Assembly: GCA_026388335.1 (NCBI GenBank) | Contig: JAPLJZ010000196.1 | Coordinates: 1 to 35,924 of the forward strand | Direction: 5' to 3' | Source of the DNA: Deltaproteobacteria bacterium | GTDB lineage: Bacteria > Desulfobacterota > Syntrophia > Syntrophales > UBA8958 | Length of the DNA stretch: 35,924 bases | Part shown: piece after piece, positions 8,662-17,299 of the stretch | Layout of the letters: each line of letters starts with the position of its first letter | How positions within the stretch are numbered: position 1 is the stretch's first letter | The notes under the pieces: generated by a model | What the model saw: only the letters and a program-made list of their open reading frames with translations | Told to the model about the DNA's origin: nothing | Databases searched by the model: none | Made by a program: the position numbers and the translations under genes

Positions 8662-10923
8662 ATGGATAAGATAATGAATAATGATAACGCCCTCCCCCTG
8701 ACCGCCTTGGCGGATGGAGAGGAAGGCATTATCCTCTCCCTTGCCGGGGGCCGGGACCTGGCCGGACGCCTGGCCGGTATGGGTATTTCTTTGAATGCCA
8801 AGATCAGGATGATCCGTAACAGCAGCGGTCTGGTTATGGTCCTGGTCGGGGAAACAAGAATTGCCCTGGGACATGGGGAAGGGGAAAAGATTATTGTTTG
8901 TCGTACGATTTCCGCGACGGAAGCGGAAAGAGCCCCGGAACCGAAGAAAAGAATCCTCGTGGCCCTCGCAGGTCAGCCTAATGTGGGCAAATCGACGGTG
9001 TTCAATATCCTGACGGGACTCTCTCAGCATGTCGGCAACTGGCCGGGCAAGACCGTGGAAAAAAAGGAAGGTGCCCTTGTCTGCCAGGAAGGAGACCTCT
9101 GCATCGTCGATCTTCCCGGTACTTACAGCCTCACGGCCTTCTCGGAGGAGGAGCGGGTCGCCCGCGACTTCATCCTGAACGAGAGTCCCGATGTGATCGT
9201 GCTGCTTGCCAACGCCGCCGCCCTCGATCGAAGCCTTTATCTGCTTACCGAACTTCTGCTCCTCGGGCCGCCGGTGATTGTGGCCGTCAATATGATCGAC
9301 GTGGCGGAGACCCAGGGTGTTCGCATTGACATCCATGCCCTCGAACGGTCCCTCGGCGTCCCGGTCATCGGGATGGTCGCTTCCAAGAATCAGGGTCTCA
9401 GGGAACTGATCAACCGCATTATCTCTCTGGACCGGGGTGAGCTGTCCTATCAGCCCCGGCTACCCGGTATTGCCGCTGATCATCAGGAAGTCTTCCTGGA
9501 GATTAAAGACCTCCTCCGTAATAACCTTACCGTCCAAACACGGCATACCTGGCTGGCTACTAAATTCATGGAGGGAGACAAGGAAATATCTAAAAAGATA
9601 GAGGAATCAGTTCCGCCGGAGATCTGGAACCAGCTCAAGGCGATCCTGCTCAAGCACGAAGATTCTCTCCATGCCGTGGTCGGGGGTCGTTATGACTGGA
9701 TCGAGGAGGCGACCCGTTCCGCCGTCTCCCGGTTCAAGATGGGGCAGGTGGTCATGACGGATCGCCTCGACCATGTCCTGACCCGTCCCCTCTATGGGAT
9801 TCCGATCCTCCTGGCGATGTTTGCCGGCGTCTTTTTTGTGACCTACAAGGTCGGCTATCCCCTGCAAAAGGGCCTGGAATGGCTGGTGAGTGCCTTTGCC
9901 CGCCAGATACAGCCGTCATTGATGTCTTTCCCTCCCTGGATCAAGGGGCTGGTGGTAGATGGGATCATCGGCGGCGCCGGTTCCGTCTTGACCTTCCTGC
10001 CCATCCTCGTCATCTTCTTCGCTGTCCTGGCTATTCTCGAAGACGTGGGCTATATGGCCCGGGCGGCCTTTGTCATGGACCGTTTCATGCACTTGATCGG
10101 ACTCCATGGCAAGAGCGTCATCCCCATGTGCCTGGGTTTTGGGTGCAATGTACCGGCGATCCTCGGAGCCCGTATCGTGGAATCGAAAAGAGAGCGGCTC
10201 CTGACCATCTTTCTTTCCCCCTTTATTCCCTGTACCGCCCGGCTGGCCGTCCTGACCTTCGTTACGGCGGCCGTCTTTGCTAAACACGCCGCAGTTGTCT
10301 CCTGGTCCCTCATGGCGGCCAATATCCTGATCTTGGGCATGACGGGCATGATCATCAACCGTTTCGTCCTCAAGGACGAGCCCATGCCCTTCATCATGGA
10401 GCTGCCTCTGTATCACAAACCGGACATGCGGACCATCGGTATGGTTATCTGGAATCGGACCATCGCCTTTGTCAGGCGGGCGGGAACGGTGATTCTTGCG
10501 GTTTCGGTGCTCGTATGGGTGCTATCCTATTTTCCCCACGGCCGGGTGGAAGACAGTCTCCTGGCGGGAATTGGACAGTTTATCGAACCGGTGGGGCGGC
10601 CCTTGGGGCTGGACTGGAAGATGATGACGGCCCTGCTGACGAGCATCGTGGCTAAGGAAAACGCCATTGCCACCCTGGGCGTCCTCTATGGGGTAGGCGA
10701 TGAGGGACTGGTGCGGGTTCTGCCTGCGGTCATGACTCCGGCATCGGCCCTTGCCTTTCTCGTGGTCATCATGCTTTTCATTCCCTGTGCGGCAACGGTG
10801 GCAGTCATGAAGCGGGAGATGGGAAACTGGACGTGGTTCGGGGCCTCTTTTGCCCTAATGTTAAGCATGTCCTTTTTCTTCGGTCTGATTGCCTATCGGC
10901 TGGCCATCTGGATCGGCCTATAA
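8662..10923 (+). CDS. feoB: Ferrous iron transporter, FeoA-FeoB fusion
   Basis: The 753-residue protein joins two parts of the Feo system. Residues 10-85 are a FeoA-like SH3 domain (LPLTALADGEEGIILSLAGG, LAGRLAGMGI). From about 97 onward it is FeoB: G1 motif GQPNVGKST at 104-112, switch region GNWPGKTVEKKEG, G3 DLPGTYSL, then the guanine-specifying VNMID. The C-terminal half is the polytopic permease, including GFGCNVPAILGAR and the Gate motif FIPCTARLAVL, and a second cysteine motif FIPCAATVAV. It imports Fe(II) across the inner membrane. A near-consensus promoter lies upstream and a Fur-like AT-rich repeat overlaps the first codons. No separate feoA or feoC is seen. Confidence 0.95.
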   Translation: MDKIMNNDNALPLTALADGEEGIILSLAGGRDLAGRLAGMGISLNAKIRMIRNSSGLVMVLVGETRIALGHGEGEKIIVCRTISATEAERAPEPKKRILVALAGQPNVGKSTVFNILTGLSQHVGNWPGKTVEKKEGALVCQEGDLCIVDLPGTYSLTAFSEEERVARDFILNESPDVIVLLANAAALDRSLYLLTELLLLGPPVIVAVNMIDVAETQGVRIDIHALERSLGVPVIGMVASKNQGLRELINRIISLDRGELSYQPRLPGIAADHQEVFLEIKDLLRNNLTVQTRHTWLATKFMEGDKEISKKIEESVPPEIWNQLKAILLKHEDSLHAVVGGRYDWIEEATRSAVSRFKMGQVVMTDRLDHVLTRPLYGIPILLAMFAGVFFVTYKVGYPLQKGLEWLVSAFARQIQPSLMSFPPWIKGLVVDGIIGGAGSVLTFLPILVIFFAVLAILEDVGYMARAAFVMDRFMHLIGLHGKSVIPMCLGFGCNVPAILGARIVESKRERLLTIFLSPFIPCTARLAVLTFVTAAVFAKHAAVVSWSLMAANILILGMTGMIINRFVLKDEPMPFIMELPLYHKPDMRTIGMVIWNRTIAFVRRAGTVILAVSVLVWVLSYFPHGRVEDSLLAGIGQFIEPVGRPLGLDWKMMTALLTSIVAKENAIATLGVLYGVGDEGLVRVLPAVMTPASALAFLVVIMLFIPCAATVAVMKREMGNWTWFGASFALMLSMSFFFGLIAYRLAIWIGL
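8670..8688 (+). promoter_or_regulatory. Candidate Fur box over the feoB start region
   Basis: The 19 bases GATAATGAATAATGATAAC contain three GATAAT-like hexamers, the repeat unit of the Fur operator. They lie inside the first codons, just downstream of the expected transcription start. AT-rich asparagine and aspartate codons could give the same pattern by chance. Confidence 0.35.
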
Positions 10924-11083
10924 ATACCCTTCATTTTACCGAGAGATAGTCCATTATTTATTGAAATCCAGAACATTCATTGTGTTTGGCAATTTGTGGA
11001 GGAAGCTATGATTTCCGGCAAGTATTTACACATGTTGTCAAGATAACTTTGGCTTGGGACAGATAAAGACTGCTTACGTATTT

Positions 11084-11551
11084 TCAGTTTCGGGACAGGG
11101 AGCATTGAACATTCATTTCCTTGCATACCTTCAAGATCCCATTCACAACAAAGGAAGGATCTTCCTTTTTCCCCGATGTAGTAACGGAGCTTACGAGAAT
11201 CTGTGCGATATTATCCTGGAGTTGGCTCACGCTGATGACCGCATCCCTTTTGCCATCGGTAAAATCGATTTTCTTGCTTCCATCATCCCTGGCTATGATT
11301 TGGAATTTCGGGTTTCCCTGAATAATCCGCAGGGCAGTTGCGTATACCTTGTTCGCATCGGCCTCCAGGAGAACAGAACCAACTTCCTGTTGCTGCGCTT
11401 CGCCGCTACTGCTGCCGGTAACGGAGCTGGTCAGATGTTGCACGGCCCCCAGGGCTTTTCTTGCAAGAAAGACAGCCTGCCCGTGACAAACTGCCGCAGA
11501 CAGAAGGGTAAAAAGCATTATTGACAAACAGAATTTAGTTGTCTTGAGCAT
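11084..11551 (-). CDS. Secreted protein of unknown function
   Basis: The 155-residue protein has a clear Sec signal peptide: a KTTKF basic start, a hydrophobic run and a cleavage site near CHGQA at residues 22-25. The mature part has a serine-rich stretch (SSVTGSSSGEAQQQ) followed by an alpha/beta segment (DANKVYATALRIIQGNPKFQ, KKIDFTDGKRDAVIS). AAGGAAG precedes the ATG. I do not recognise the family; small periplasmic domains of this size with similar layout exist among uncharacterised proteins. An overlapping frame on the other strand is a shadow, because only this strand gives a signal peptide and ribosome binding site. It stands alone between feoB and the aromatic operon. Confidence 0.7.
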   Translation of the reverse strand: MLKTTKFCLSIMLFTLLSAAVCHGQAVFLARKALGAVQHLTSSVTGSSSGEAQQQEVGSVLLEADANKVYATALRIIQGNPKFQIIARDDGSKKIDFTDGKRDAVISVSQLQDNIAQILVSSVTTSGKKEDPSFVVNGILKVCKEMNVQCSLSRN

Positions 11552-11898
11552 TTCTTCTTCCTTGACCTTTTAAAGAGTCGAATTTCTAGTTTCTTTGATT
11601 AACCTTATCTTGCCAATCGATACAATGTGATTGAAACCACTTACCGACTGGTTTCCCGTCTGTACCAAATATTTCAAACATGTATCCATTGGCCCCATTC
11701 CCTCACAGAACCGGTTATCAATATCTCATTTTTAAAAAATAATGTCAATGATTCTATCGATAGTCCTTACCGGCTCGCATCCCATATTCACGCCATCTTT
11801 TCCCGTGTTTCATTCGTAAAATCCTCACCGTAGAGCTGCTACGCCTGCGGTTTCACTCAATCGACACAGAAAAATCTGACGTAAATCTCGGCGCAATA
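11552..11898. other. Intergenic stretch, no gene recognised
   Basis: This 347-base gap lies downstream of tyrA and upstream of the secreted protein, both on the minus strand. It is AT-rich for the window. A short plus-strand open frame of 68 codons has no recognisable family or ribosome binding site. A small CGTAG/CTACG hairpin at 11829-11843 might help end the aromatic operon transcript, but it is too weak to call a terminator. Confidence 0.5.
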
Positions 11899-12678
11899 TC
11901 AGGCAACGTTCTTTACGGACAAGCTCTTAATCATTTTCGTCAGGGCGGCGACATCGCCGCTTTGAAGAAACGCCAGGAGTTCACCGAGATTCTTCCTGTA
12001 TGAAGTCAGGAGCTTGTCCGTGTGGGGATTTCCGGCGATAAGGTGGGCGTAGAGGCCAGGATGGGCAATGATCCGGTCCAGATGATCGAGCCGTTCCCGG
12101 AAGACAGGCGTGGAAAAACGTCGCAGCTCCTCAGGGGAGACGCCCGACTCGGCCAGGGTCAGCCCCATCATGACGGTGTTGAAGTGATTCAGGCCTTGGA
12201 CAAGGGCCATAATCTTGTCATGCCCTTCCGGCGTGGTCTCCATAAGGTTGGCCCCGTTTTTCTCCAGGATATCCTTCAGCCAGGACAGCCAGCGTTTCCC
12301 CCGGGCGGGGCAGACCGCGATATTTTGGCCGTCCAGGGAGGCAACGCGGGGGCCGAAGAGGGGGTGGAGGCCAATGACCTCGGAAACGGAGGTCTCCAGC
12401 ATAGCCCGGACGGGGACCTCCTTCAGGGAGGTTAGATCCATGAGTACGGATTCACGGAGCATGCAGGGGCCTATCTTCCGGATTACCGCGTCCGTCGCTT
12501 CTATGGGGACGCTTACTATAACCACCGGGCAATCCGCCGCCATCTGCCGGGAGTCGGGGCCGGTGTTACGCCCCGCAATCTGTACGAAATAACCTTCCTG
12601 TTTAAAAAAGGAGGCAAACCATTTGCCCATCCCACCCGTGCCGCCGATGATCCCGATCGGAAATTTATCTGATCTCAC
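11899..12678 (-). CDS. tyrA: Prephenate dehydrogenase
   Basis: This 259-residue protein is the short, single-activity TyrA without chorismate mutase or ACT domain. The NAD(P)-binding loop is GIIGGTGGMGKWFASFF, and the catalytic region includes VLMDLTSLKEVPV, GLHPLFGPRVASLDGQ and the helical GLNHFNTVMMGLTLAE. It oxidatively decarboxylates prephenate (or arogenate) to the tyrosine precursor. The start is a GTG two bases after the aroC stop, so the two are translationally linked. It is the last gene of the aromatic operon. The lack of an ACT domain suggests that feedback control is exercised elsewhere, such as on DAHP synthase. Confidence 0.92.
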   Translation of the reverse strand: MRSDKFPIGIIGGTGGMGKWFASFFKQEGYFVQIAGRNTGPDSRQMAADCPVVIVSVPIEATDAVIRKIGPCMLRESVLMDLTSLKEVPVRAMLETSVSEVIGLHPLFGPRVASLDGQNIAVCPARGKRWLSWLKDILEKNGANLMETTPEGHDKIMALVQGLNHFNTVMMGLTLAESGVSPEELRRFSTPVFRERLDHLDRIIAHPGLYAHLIAGNPHTDKLLTSYRKNLGELLAFLQSGDVAALTKMIKSLSVKNVA

Positions 12679-12680
12679 TT

Positions 12681-13766
12681 TTAACCCCGCCCTTCCCTTT
12701 CACGACGCTGAAAACCGGTAACGGCGCGCTGTCTAAGGAGATGATCGGCCAGGACCAGACAGACCATCGCCTCGCAGACGGGGAGAATCCTGGGAATGAC
12801 GGACACGTCATGGCGGCCGCCAATAGTCAGTTTTACGGGATTTCCATTTACGTCCACCGTATCCTGCTCCCTGGTAATGGAGGGAATGGGCTTGCAGGCC
12901 GCCCGGATCACGAGATCCTGGCCGCTGGCGATCCCCGCCAGGACTCCCCCGGCGTTATTGGCGGCAAAGCTGGAAGGAAGGAGCGGATCATTGCATTGCG
13001 AGCCCGTCATACCCGCGGCGGCAAAACCGGCGCCAATTTCCACCCCTTTAACCGTGCCGATACCCATGAGAGCCTTGGCCAGATCGGCGTCCAGTTTGTC
13101 AAAGACGGGGGCGCCGAGACCGGCGGGGCAACCCTGCACTATTATCTCCACGATCCCTCCCAGGGTATCCCCTGCCTTTTGTGCCTTCTTCAGCGCCGCT
13201 TCCATTTTTGTCGCCGCGGCAAGGTCGGAACAGTTAAAGCGATTCCGCCCCGCCTCCGCAATGATTCCGGCTTCCGCTCTCACGCCTCCCAAGGCAAGGG
13301 TATAGGCCCCAACCATGATCCCTTCCCGGGCGAGGATTTTCCGGGCGACCGCCCCGGCGGCGACCCGGGCGGCCGTTTCCCGTCCGGAAGCCCTTCCCCC
13401 GCCCCGGTGATCCCGGATGCTGTATTTCCGCTCGTAAGTATAATCCCCGTGCCCCGGCCGGAAGACATTCCGGAGGGCTTCGTAGTCCCCGCTTCTGACG
13501 TCACGATTCCAGATGATAAGAGAGATGGGGGTTCCCGTCGTTTTTCCCTCAAAGACCCCCGAGAGGATCTCGACCCGGTCGCCCTCCTTTCGGGGAGACG
13601 ACGCCTCAGTCTGGCCCGGTTTTCGCCGGTCCAATTCCGCCTGGATATCCGCCTCCGTCAATTCCAGGAGCGGTGGACATCCATCGATGACCGCCCCGAG
13701 GGCGGGGCCATGGGATTCCCCCCAGGTGGTAACACGAAAAAGTGCGCCCGCTGTATTTCCTGACAT
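12681..13766 (-). CDS. aroC: Chorismate synthase
   Basis: This 361-residue enzyme has the family landmarks in order: [19 protein letters not shown] at the N-terminus, [31 protein letters not shown] in the flavin-binding core, and [18 protein letters not shown] near the end. It uses reduced FMN to eliminate phosphate from EPSP, giving chorismate, the last step of the common pathway. AGAGGAAAAGAT precedes the ATG. It lies 18 bp after aroK and 2 bp before tyrA. Length is normal for the bacterial enzyme. Confidence 0.97.
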   Translation of the reverse strand: MSGNTAGALFRVTTWGESHGPALGAVIDGCPPLLELTEADIQAELDRRKPGQTEASSPRKEGDRVEILSGVFEGKTTGTPISLIIWNRDVRSGDYEALRNVFRPGHGDYTYERKYSIRDHRGGGRASGRETAARVAAGAVARKILAREGIMVGAYTLALGGVRAEAGIIAEAGRNRFNCSDLAAATKMEAALKKAQKAGDTLGGIVEIIVQGCPAGLGAPVFDKLDADLAKALMGIGTVKGVEIGAGFAAAGMTGSQCNDPLLPSSFAANNAGGVLAGIASGQDLVIRAACKPIPSITREQDTVDVNGNPVKLTIGGRHDVSVIPRILPVCEAMVCLVLADHLLRQRAVTGFQRREREGRG

Positions 13767-13784
13767 ATCTTTTCCTCTCCTGTT

Positions 13785-14291
13785 TCAACCTGCTATGATT
13801 GCAGCGGCAACTTCATCCACCGACCGCGCGGTGGTATCTATGGCCCGGTCGGCAACCAACCGATAGACAGGTTCACGTTCCCGCAGCATGATCTCTATTT
13901 CCGCAACCGTATCCATTCCGGAAAGGGAGGGGCGCTGGGCGTTGCTCACCCGGTCGTTCCTTAGACGTCCCTCGATGGTCGCCGCATCAGCCGTCAGCCA
14001 GAGGAAGAACCCATTCCGTTTGAGTTCTTTCACGTTTTGCTGATCAAGGACGGCGCCGCCGCCCACAGCAATTATGCACCCTTCCCTTCCGGCGAGTTCC
14101 TCGACAGCACTCCTTTCCAACGCACGGAAGGCCTTCCATCCCCCGTCTGCGACGATCTCCCGAATCGTCTTTCCCAGGCGCTCCTGGATCAAAGCATCGG
14201 TATCAAAAAACGGGCGCTGTAACTTTTCCGCCACGATCCTGCCGACAGTGGTCTTCCCACAGCCGCGGTATCCCATCAAGATGATATTCAT
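13785..14291 (-). CDS. aroK: Shikimate kinase
   Basis: The enzyme has a Walker A loop at GYRGCGKTTVG, the shikimate-binding FFDTDALIQER, an ADGGWKAFRALE segment, and GGGAVLD. It phosphorylates shikimate with ATP. The ATG beginning MNIILMGYRG is preferred because homologues start there. The frame stays open 21 codons further up to a TTG at 14354, and another ATG sits at 14321; none has a strong Shine-Dalgarno. It lies between aroA and aroC. Confidence 0.95.
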   Translation of the reverse strand: MNIILMGYRGCGKTTVGRIVAEKLQRPFFDTDALIQERLGKTIREIVADGGWKAFRALERSAVEELAGREGCIIAVGGGAVLDQQNVKELKRNGFFLWLTADAATIEGRLRNDRVSNAQRPSLSGMDTVAEIEIMLREREPVYRLVADRAIDTTARSVDEVAAAIIAG

Positions 14292-14364
14292 AAGTCCGGG
14301 CCCAATCCGTGCTTCAGACATAATATGAAAAAATGATTGTCCACCATATGACAAATCTTCGTTA

Positions 14365-15642
14365 TCATTTACGATATAACTTATCCAGCTCTTTCCAGAA
14401 ACCCGGGAAGGATTTATCCACGCAAGCGGGGTTCTTTATTATCATTCCCGGGACGGCTAAACCCAAGATGGCAAAGCTCATGGCAATCCGGTGATCGTTG
14501 TAGGTCTCAATTTCTGCGACCTGGGGCTGCCCCCCGGTGATGACGAGGCTGTCCTGCCGTTCTTCAACCTGAATCCCCGTTTTTCTCAGCTCCGTGGCAA
14601 CGGCCGCCAGGCGGTCGCTTTCTTTCAGGCGAAGATGGGCCACATTGGCGATGACCGTCCGTCCCGGTCGCAATGCGGAGAGAACGGCCAGCGTAGGAAC
14701 CATGTCGGGCATATCCTTGAGATCGAAGACAAGGTCTCCTCCGGGCAGAGGCCGGCCTGTCAGTTCAACCCCGTTTCCCTTCCGATTAACGAAACAGCCT
14801 GCATCTTCCAGGAGGGAAAGGAAGCCGATATCGCCCTGCAGGCTTTGGGGATTGACGTTTTCGACCCGTATCTTTCCCTGGCAGAGGGCGGCGGCCAAGA
14901 AAAAATAGGAAGCGCTGGAGACATCGCCTTCAATCCGGCAGCTTATTCCCCGATAGCACTGATTGCCTTTTACACTATAACGGCAGGGAGTTGCTGTTTG
15001 CACTTCCACGCCAAATTCCTTCATGGCCGCGACGGTCATGTTGACATAGGGCAGGGATGGGATACGACCGGCCAATTCGATGAGCGTATCACCTGCTGCA
15101 TAGGGGGCAGAGATCAGGAGGGATGAGATGTACTGGCTACTTTCGATGTCCCGGAGGATTACCGTGCCCCCCCGCAACCCCAACGTCCGGATAAGAACGG
15201 GGGGATAGCCTTCCCGGTCGCGGCCCCGGGCATCGACGCCGAGATTTCTCAGGGCCTCCAGAAGCGGTTCGAGGGGTCTTTCCCGCAGGCGTTCGCCTCC
15301 CGTCAGGGTGAAAGTCCCCGGGCCGATGGCAACCAGGCCGGTCAGCATGCGCATGGCCGTGCCATTATTCCCCAGGTAAATCTCTTTGCCCGGATCGGCC
15401 AGGCAGCCTCCGGCACCGGCGATGTAAAGACCCCCGGCGCGGCTGCTGATGTCCGTACCCAGAGATTTCAGGGCGGAGATGAGATAGGAGGTGTCCTCCG
15501 ACACGAGGGGGTTATGGAGGATGGATTTCCCGGCGGCAATCGCCGCCAGAATTAGTGCCCGCTGGGTGTGGCTCTTGGAGCCGGGCATGATCACGGCAGC
15601 CTCCAGGGGATGGGGCAGGGGTCTGATTTCTATAGTTTCCAT
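14365..15642 (-). CDS. aroA: EPSP synthase (3-phosphoshikimate 1-carboxyvinyltransferase)
   Basis: The protein has about 425 residues, a normal length. PGSKSHTQRALILAA near residue 20 binds the substrates, YLGNNGTAMRMLTG contains the conserved loop, SQYISSLLISAPYA binds shikimate phosphate, and YNDHRIAMSFAILG is the C-terminal hallmark. It joins shikimate 3-phosphate and phosphoenolpyruvate to give EPSP. The loop reads GNNGTAMR rather than GNAGTAMR, a change at the position often linked to glyphosate sensitivity. AAGGT lies eight bases before the chosen ATG. It is 22 bp downstream of aroE. Confidence 0.97.
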   Translation of the reverse strand: METIEIRPLPHPLEAAVIMPGSKSHTQRALILAAIAAGKSILHNPLVSEDTSYLISALKSLGTDISSRAGGLYIAGAGGCLADPGKEIYLGNNGTAMRMLTGLVAIGPGTFTLTGGERLRERPLEPLLEALRNLGVDARGRDREGYPPVLIRTLGLRGGTVILRDIESSQYISSLLISAPYAAGDTLIELAGRIPSLPYVNMTVAAMKEFGVEVQTATPCRYSVKGNQCYRGISCRIEGDVSSASYFFLAAALCQGKIRVENVNPQSLQGDIGFLSLLEDAGCFVNRKGNGVELTGRPLPGGDLVFDLKDMPDMVPTLAVLSALRPGRTVIANVAHLRLKESDRLAAVATELRKTGIQVEERQDSLVITGGQPQVAEIETYNDHRIAMSFAILGLAVPGMIIKNPACVDKSFPGFWKELDKLYRK

Positions 15643-15667
15643 CAATTTTTACCTTTAATGGACATAT

Positions 15668-16498
15668 TCAATCTTCAGGTTGCCCGCCTTGGAGGGCAGC
15701 GAGAACTGTTTGCCGCATCGTGGCAAGGGGCGGTTCCCGGCCCGTCCAGATCCGGATCTGCTCTGCCCCCTGGTGTACAAAGAGACCCACACCGTTGATT
15801 GTCAGGCAGCCCATCTCCTTCGCATCCCTGAGCAGCTTCGTTGTCAGGGGGTTGTAAATGGCATCCATGACATAGCGGAAGTTTGTCAGGATCTCCCTTT
15901 TCAGGGGCGATCGGTCTGTATTGGGGGACATGCCGACCGGGGTGGTCTGGATCAAAGCTTCGGCCCGGAAGTCGCCCAGGGCGTCAAGAGGCAGGGACAG
16001 ACTGTTAAAATCCCGGGCCAGGGCTGCGCCCCGCTCCTGCGTCCGATTGAAGATCACCGGAATTCCTCTCTCCTGAAGAAGGCCGAAGACAGCGGCCCGG
16101 GCCATCCCCCCAGCCCCGAGGACGGCGAAGGTTTTCCCCTTGATTTGCAAATAATTCCTCAGATCCCGAACCAGTCCGACCCAGTCCGTGTTGTCCCCGA
16201 TAAGCCTGCCTTCCCGGGTGAAAATGGTATTGACGGCGCCGATGGTCCGGGCGCTTGCCGTGATTTCATCCAGGCTCCCGATGATCGCTTCTTTGAAGGG
16301 CAGGGTGACACTTGACCCGTCAATCCCCAATGATTTCATCATGGGGACGATTTCGCCGGCATTTTCCACCCGGCAAGCCTTATACCTGGCCGCAATTCCC
16401 ATCTCCTCGTAGGCGGTCCGGTGCATCCAGGGGGAGAGACTGTGACCGACGGGATTGCCGAAAAGGGCAAAGAGTTTTCCCTGATCTTTTCTTTTCAC
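15668..16498 (-). CDS. aroE: Shikimate dehydrogenase
   Basis: The shikimate-binding end is FGNPVGHSLSPWMHRTAYE, followed by VTLPFKEAII with the catalytic lysine, GDNTDWVGLVRDLR with the catalytic aspartate, and the NADP-binding VLGAGGMARAAV. It reduces 3-dehydroshikimate to shikimate. The start was set at a GTG (VKRKDQGKLFALFG) with AAGGA nine bases upstream. The frame stays open to 16543, but those extra residues come from the adjacent dispersed repeat. The C-terminus has GVGLFVHQGAEQIRIWTG, typical of the family. Confidence 0.95.
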   Translation of the reverse strand: MKRKDQGKLFALFGNPVGHSLSPWMHRTAYEEMGIAARYKACRVENAGEIVPMMKSLGIDGSSVTLPFKEAIIGSLDEITASARTIGAVNTIFTREGRLIGDNTDWVGLVRDLRNYLQIKGKTFAVLGAGGMARAAVFGLLQERGIPVIFNRTQERGAALARDFNSLSLPLDALGDFRAEALIQTTPVGMSPNTDRSPLKREILTNFRYVMDAIYNPLTTKLLRDAKEMGCLTINGVGLFVHQGAEQIRIWTGREPPLATMRQTVLAALQGGQPED

Positions 16499-16515
16499 CT
16501 GAAAATATCCTTCAC

Positions 16516-16562
16516 AAAATCCCCCTAAATCCCCCTCTGACAAAGAGGGAAAATTCCCCTCG
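16516..16562. repeat. Degenerate CCCCCT-type palindromic repeat next to aroE
   Basis: Two AATCCCCCT units, a CTCTG-ACA-AAGAG stem-loop and a shortened AAAATTCCCC arm make up a degraded copy of the palindrome found intact at 28721-28775. It fills the spacer between aroD and aroE and supplies a spurious upstream extension to aroE. The adjoining bases to 16615 contain further short repeats (GGTACTTGGTAC and GATAGACTATC). Confidence 0.6.
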
Positions 16563-16621
16563 AATAGATCGGAACTCGGTACTTGGTACTCGAAGATAGA
16601 CTATCCCGGGCAATTCCGACT

Positions 16622-17299
16622 CTATACCAAAATTCTCAGGATTTGCTTCATCTCCTCGACAGTCATCTGCCCCGGCGCCGCCTCTTCCCCCTTGTCCAAG
16701 GAGGCGAAAGCGAGGTACGATCCCAACAGCGGGGCCATGATCCGGCTGATCCGCCCCTGTTCCCCCATGCAGAAGGCGATAATGTCCTGCCCTTTTTTTC
16801 GGGAGTAGGGGATCAGGGACAAAACCCGGAGATTGTCCTCGCTGTGCCGGGCATGGGTTACAATCTTTACGATATCGCCGCCCTTTTCCCGGCAGGAGCC
16901 CCATATCCGGCGCAAGGCGCCCCCCGTCGGGGTGGCGTTAAAATCATGAAAAGAAACAATTATTCTGGTGTGACTTCCCTGCCCTGCCACAGCGCCAAGA
17001 ACCTGCCGGGCCAGGCCATCGTCCGTGGCGGCTTCGATGTCCACGTATTCCGCCTTAAAGCGGACAGCCTCACAAAGAAGAAATATCCGCTCTTCCTCGG
17101 TCCCTCGAAAACCTCCCCCTTCCTCCCACCGTCGGTTGGTAATGAGGACCGGGCCCGTTTTCGCTTTCACGAGGACCGGCAGGTCCAGATCGGCAATCAG
17201 GTCAATCCGCAATTCCAGCAGGTCGGCATGGCGGAAACCGGTGGTCATTTTTTCCAGGGCCGTTTCCATCGTCTCGGCCACCAGGGAAGCGCAAATCAC
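16622..17299 (-). CDS. aroD: 3-Dehydroquinate dehydratase, type I
   Basis: This 225-residue protein is a class I (Schiff-base) dehydroquinase. ITNRRWEEGGGF is the substrate arginine region, IIVSFHDFNATP holds the catalytic histidine, and GGDIVKIVTHARHSED the Schiff-base lysine. Late MGEQGRISRIMAPLLGSYLAFASL closes the barrel. It dehydrates 3-dehydroquinate. The start is a GTG overlapping the pheA stop by four bases (GTGA), with GGAGGAG upstream. It is not fused to aroE as in some relatives, and a dispersed repeat separates the two genes. Confidence 0.94.
   Translation of the reverse strand: MICASLVAETMETALEKMTTGFRHADLLELRIDLIADLDLPVLVKAKTGPVLITNRRWEEGGGFRGTEEERIFLLCEAVRFKAEYVDIEAATDDGLARQVLGAVAGQGSHTRIIVSFHDFNATPTGGALRRIWGSCREKGGDIVKIVTHARHSEDNLRVLSLIPYSRKKGQDIIAFCMGEQGRISRIMAPLLGSYLAFASLDKGEEAAPGQMTVEEMKQILRILV

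Noticed and set aside
11054-11524. Plus-strand 156-codon frame at the secreted-protein locus
   Set aside because: The minus-strand frame has a signal peptide and a ribosome binding site; this one has neither.
11627-11833. 68-codon plus-strand frame in the tyrA-downstream gap
   Set aside because: It has no ribosome binding site, no family, and an AT-rich composition unlike coding sequence here.
12741-13763. 340-codon plus-strand frame over aroC
   Set aside because: Chorismate synthase on the minus strand has every expected motif, so this is a shadow.
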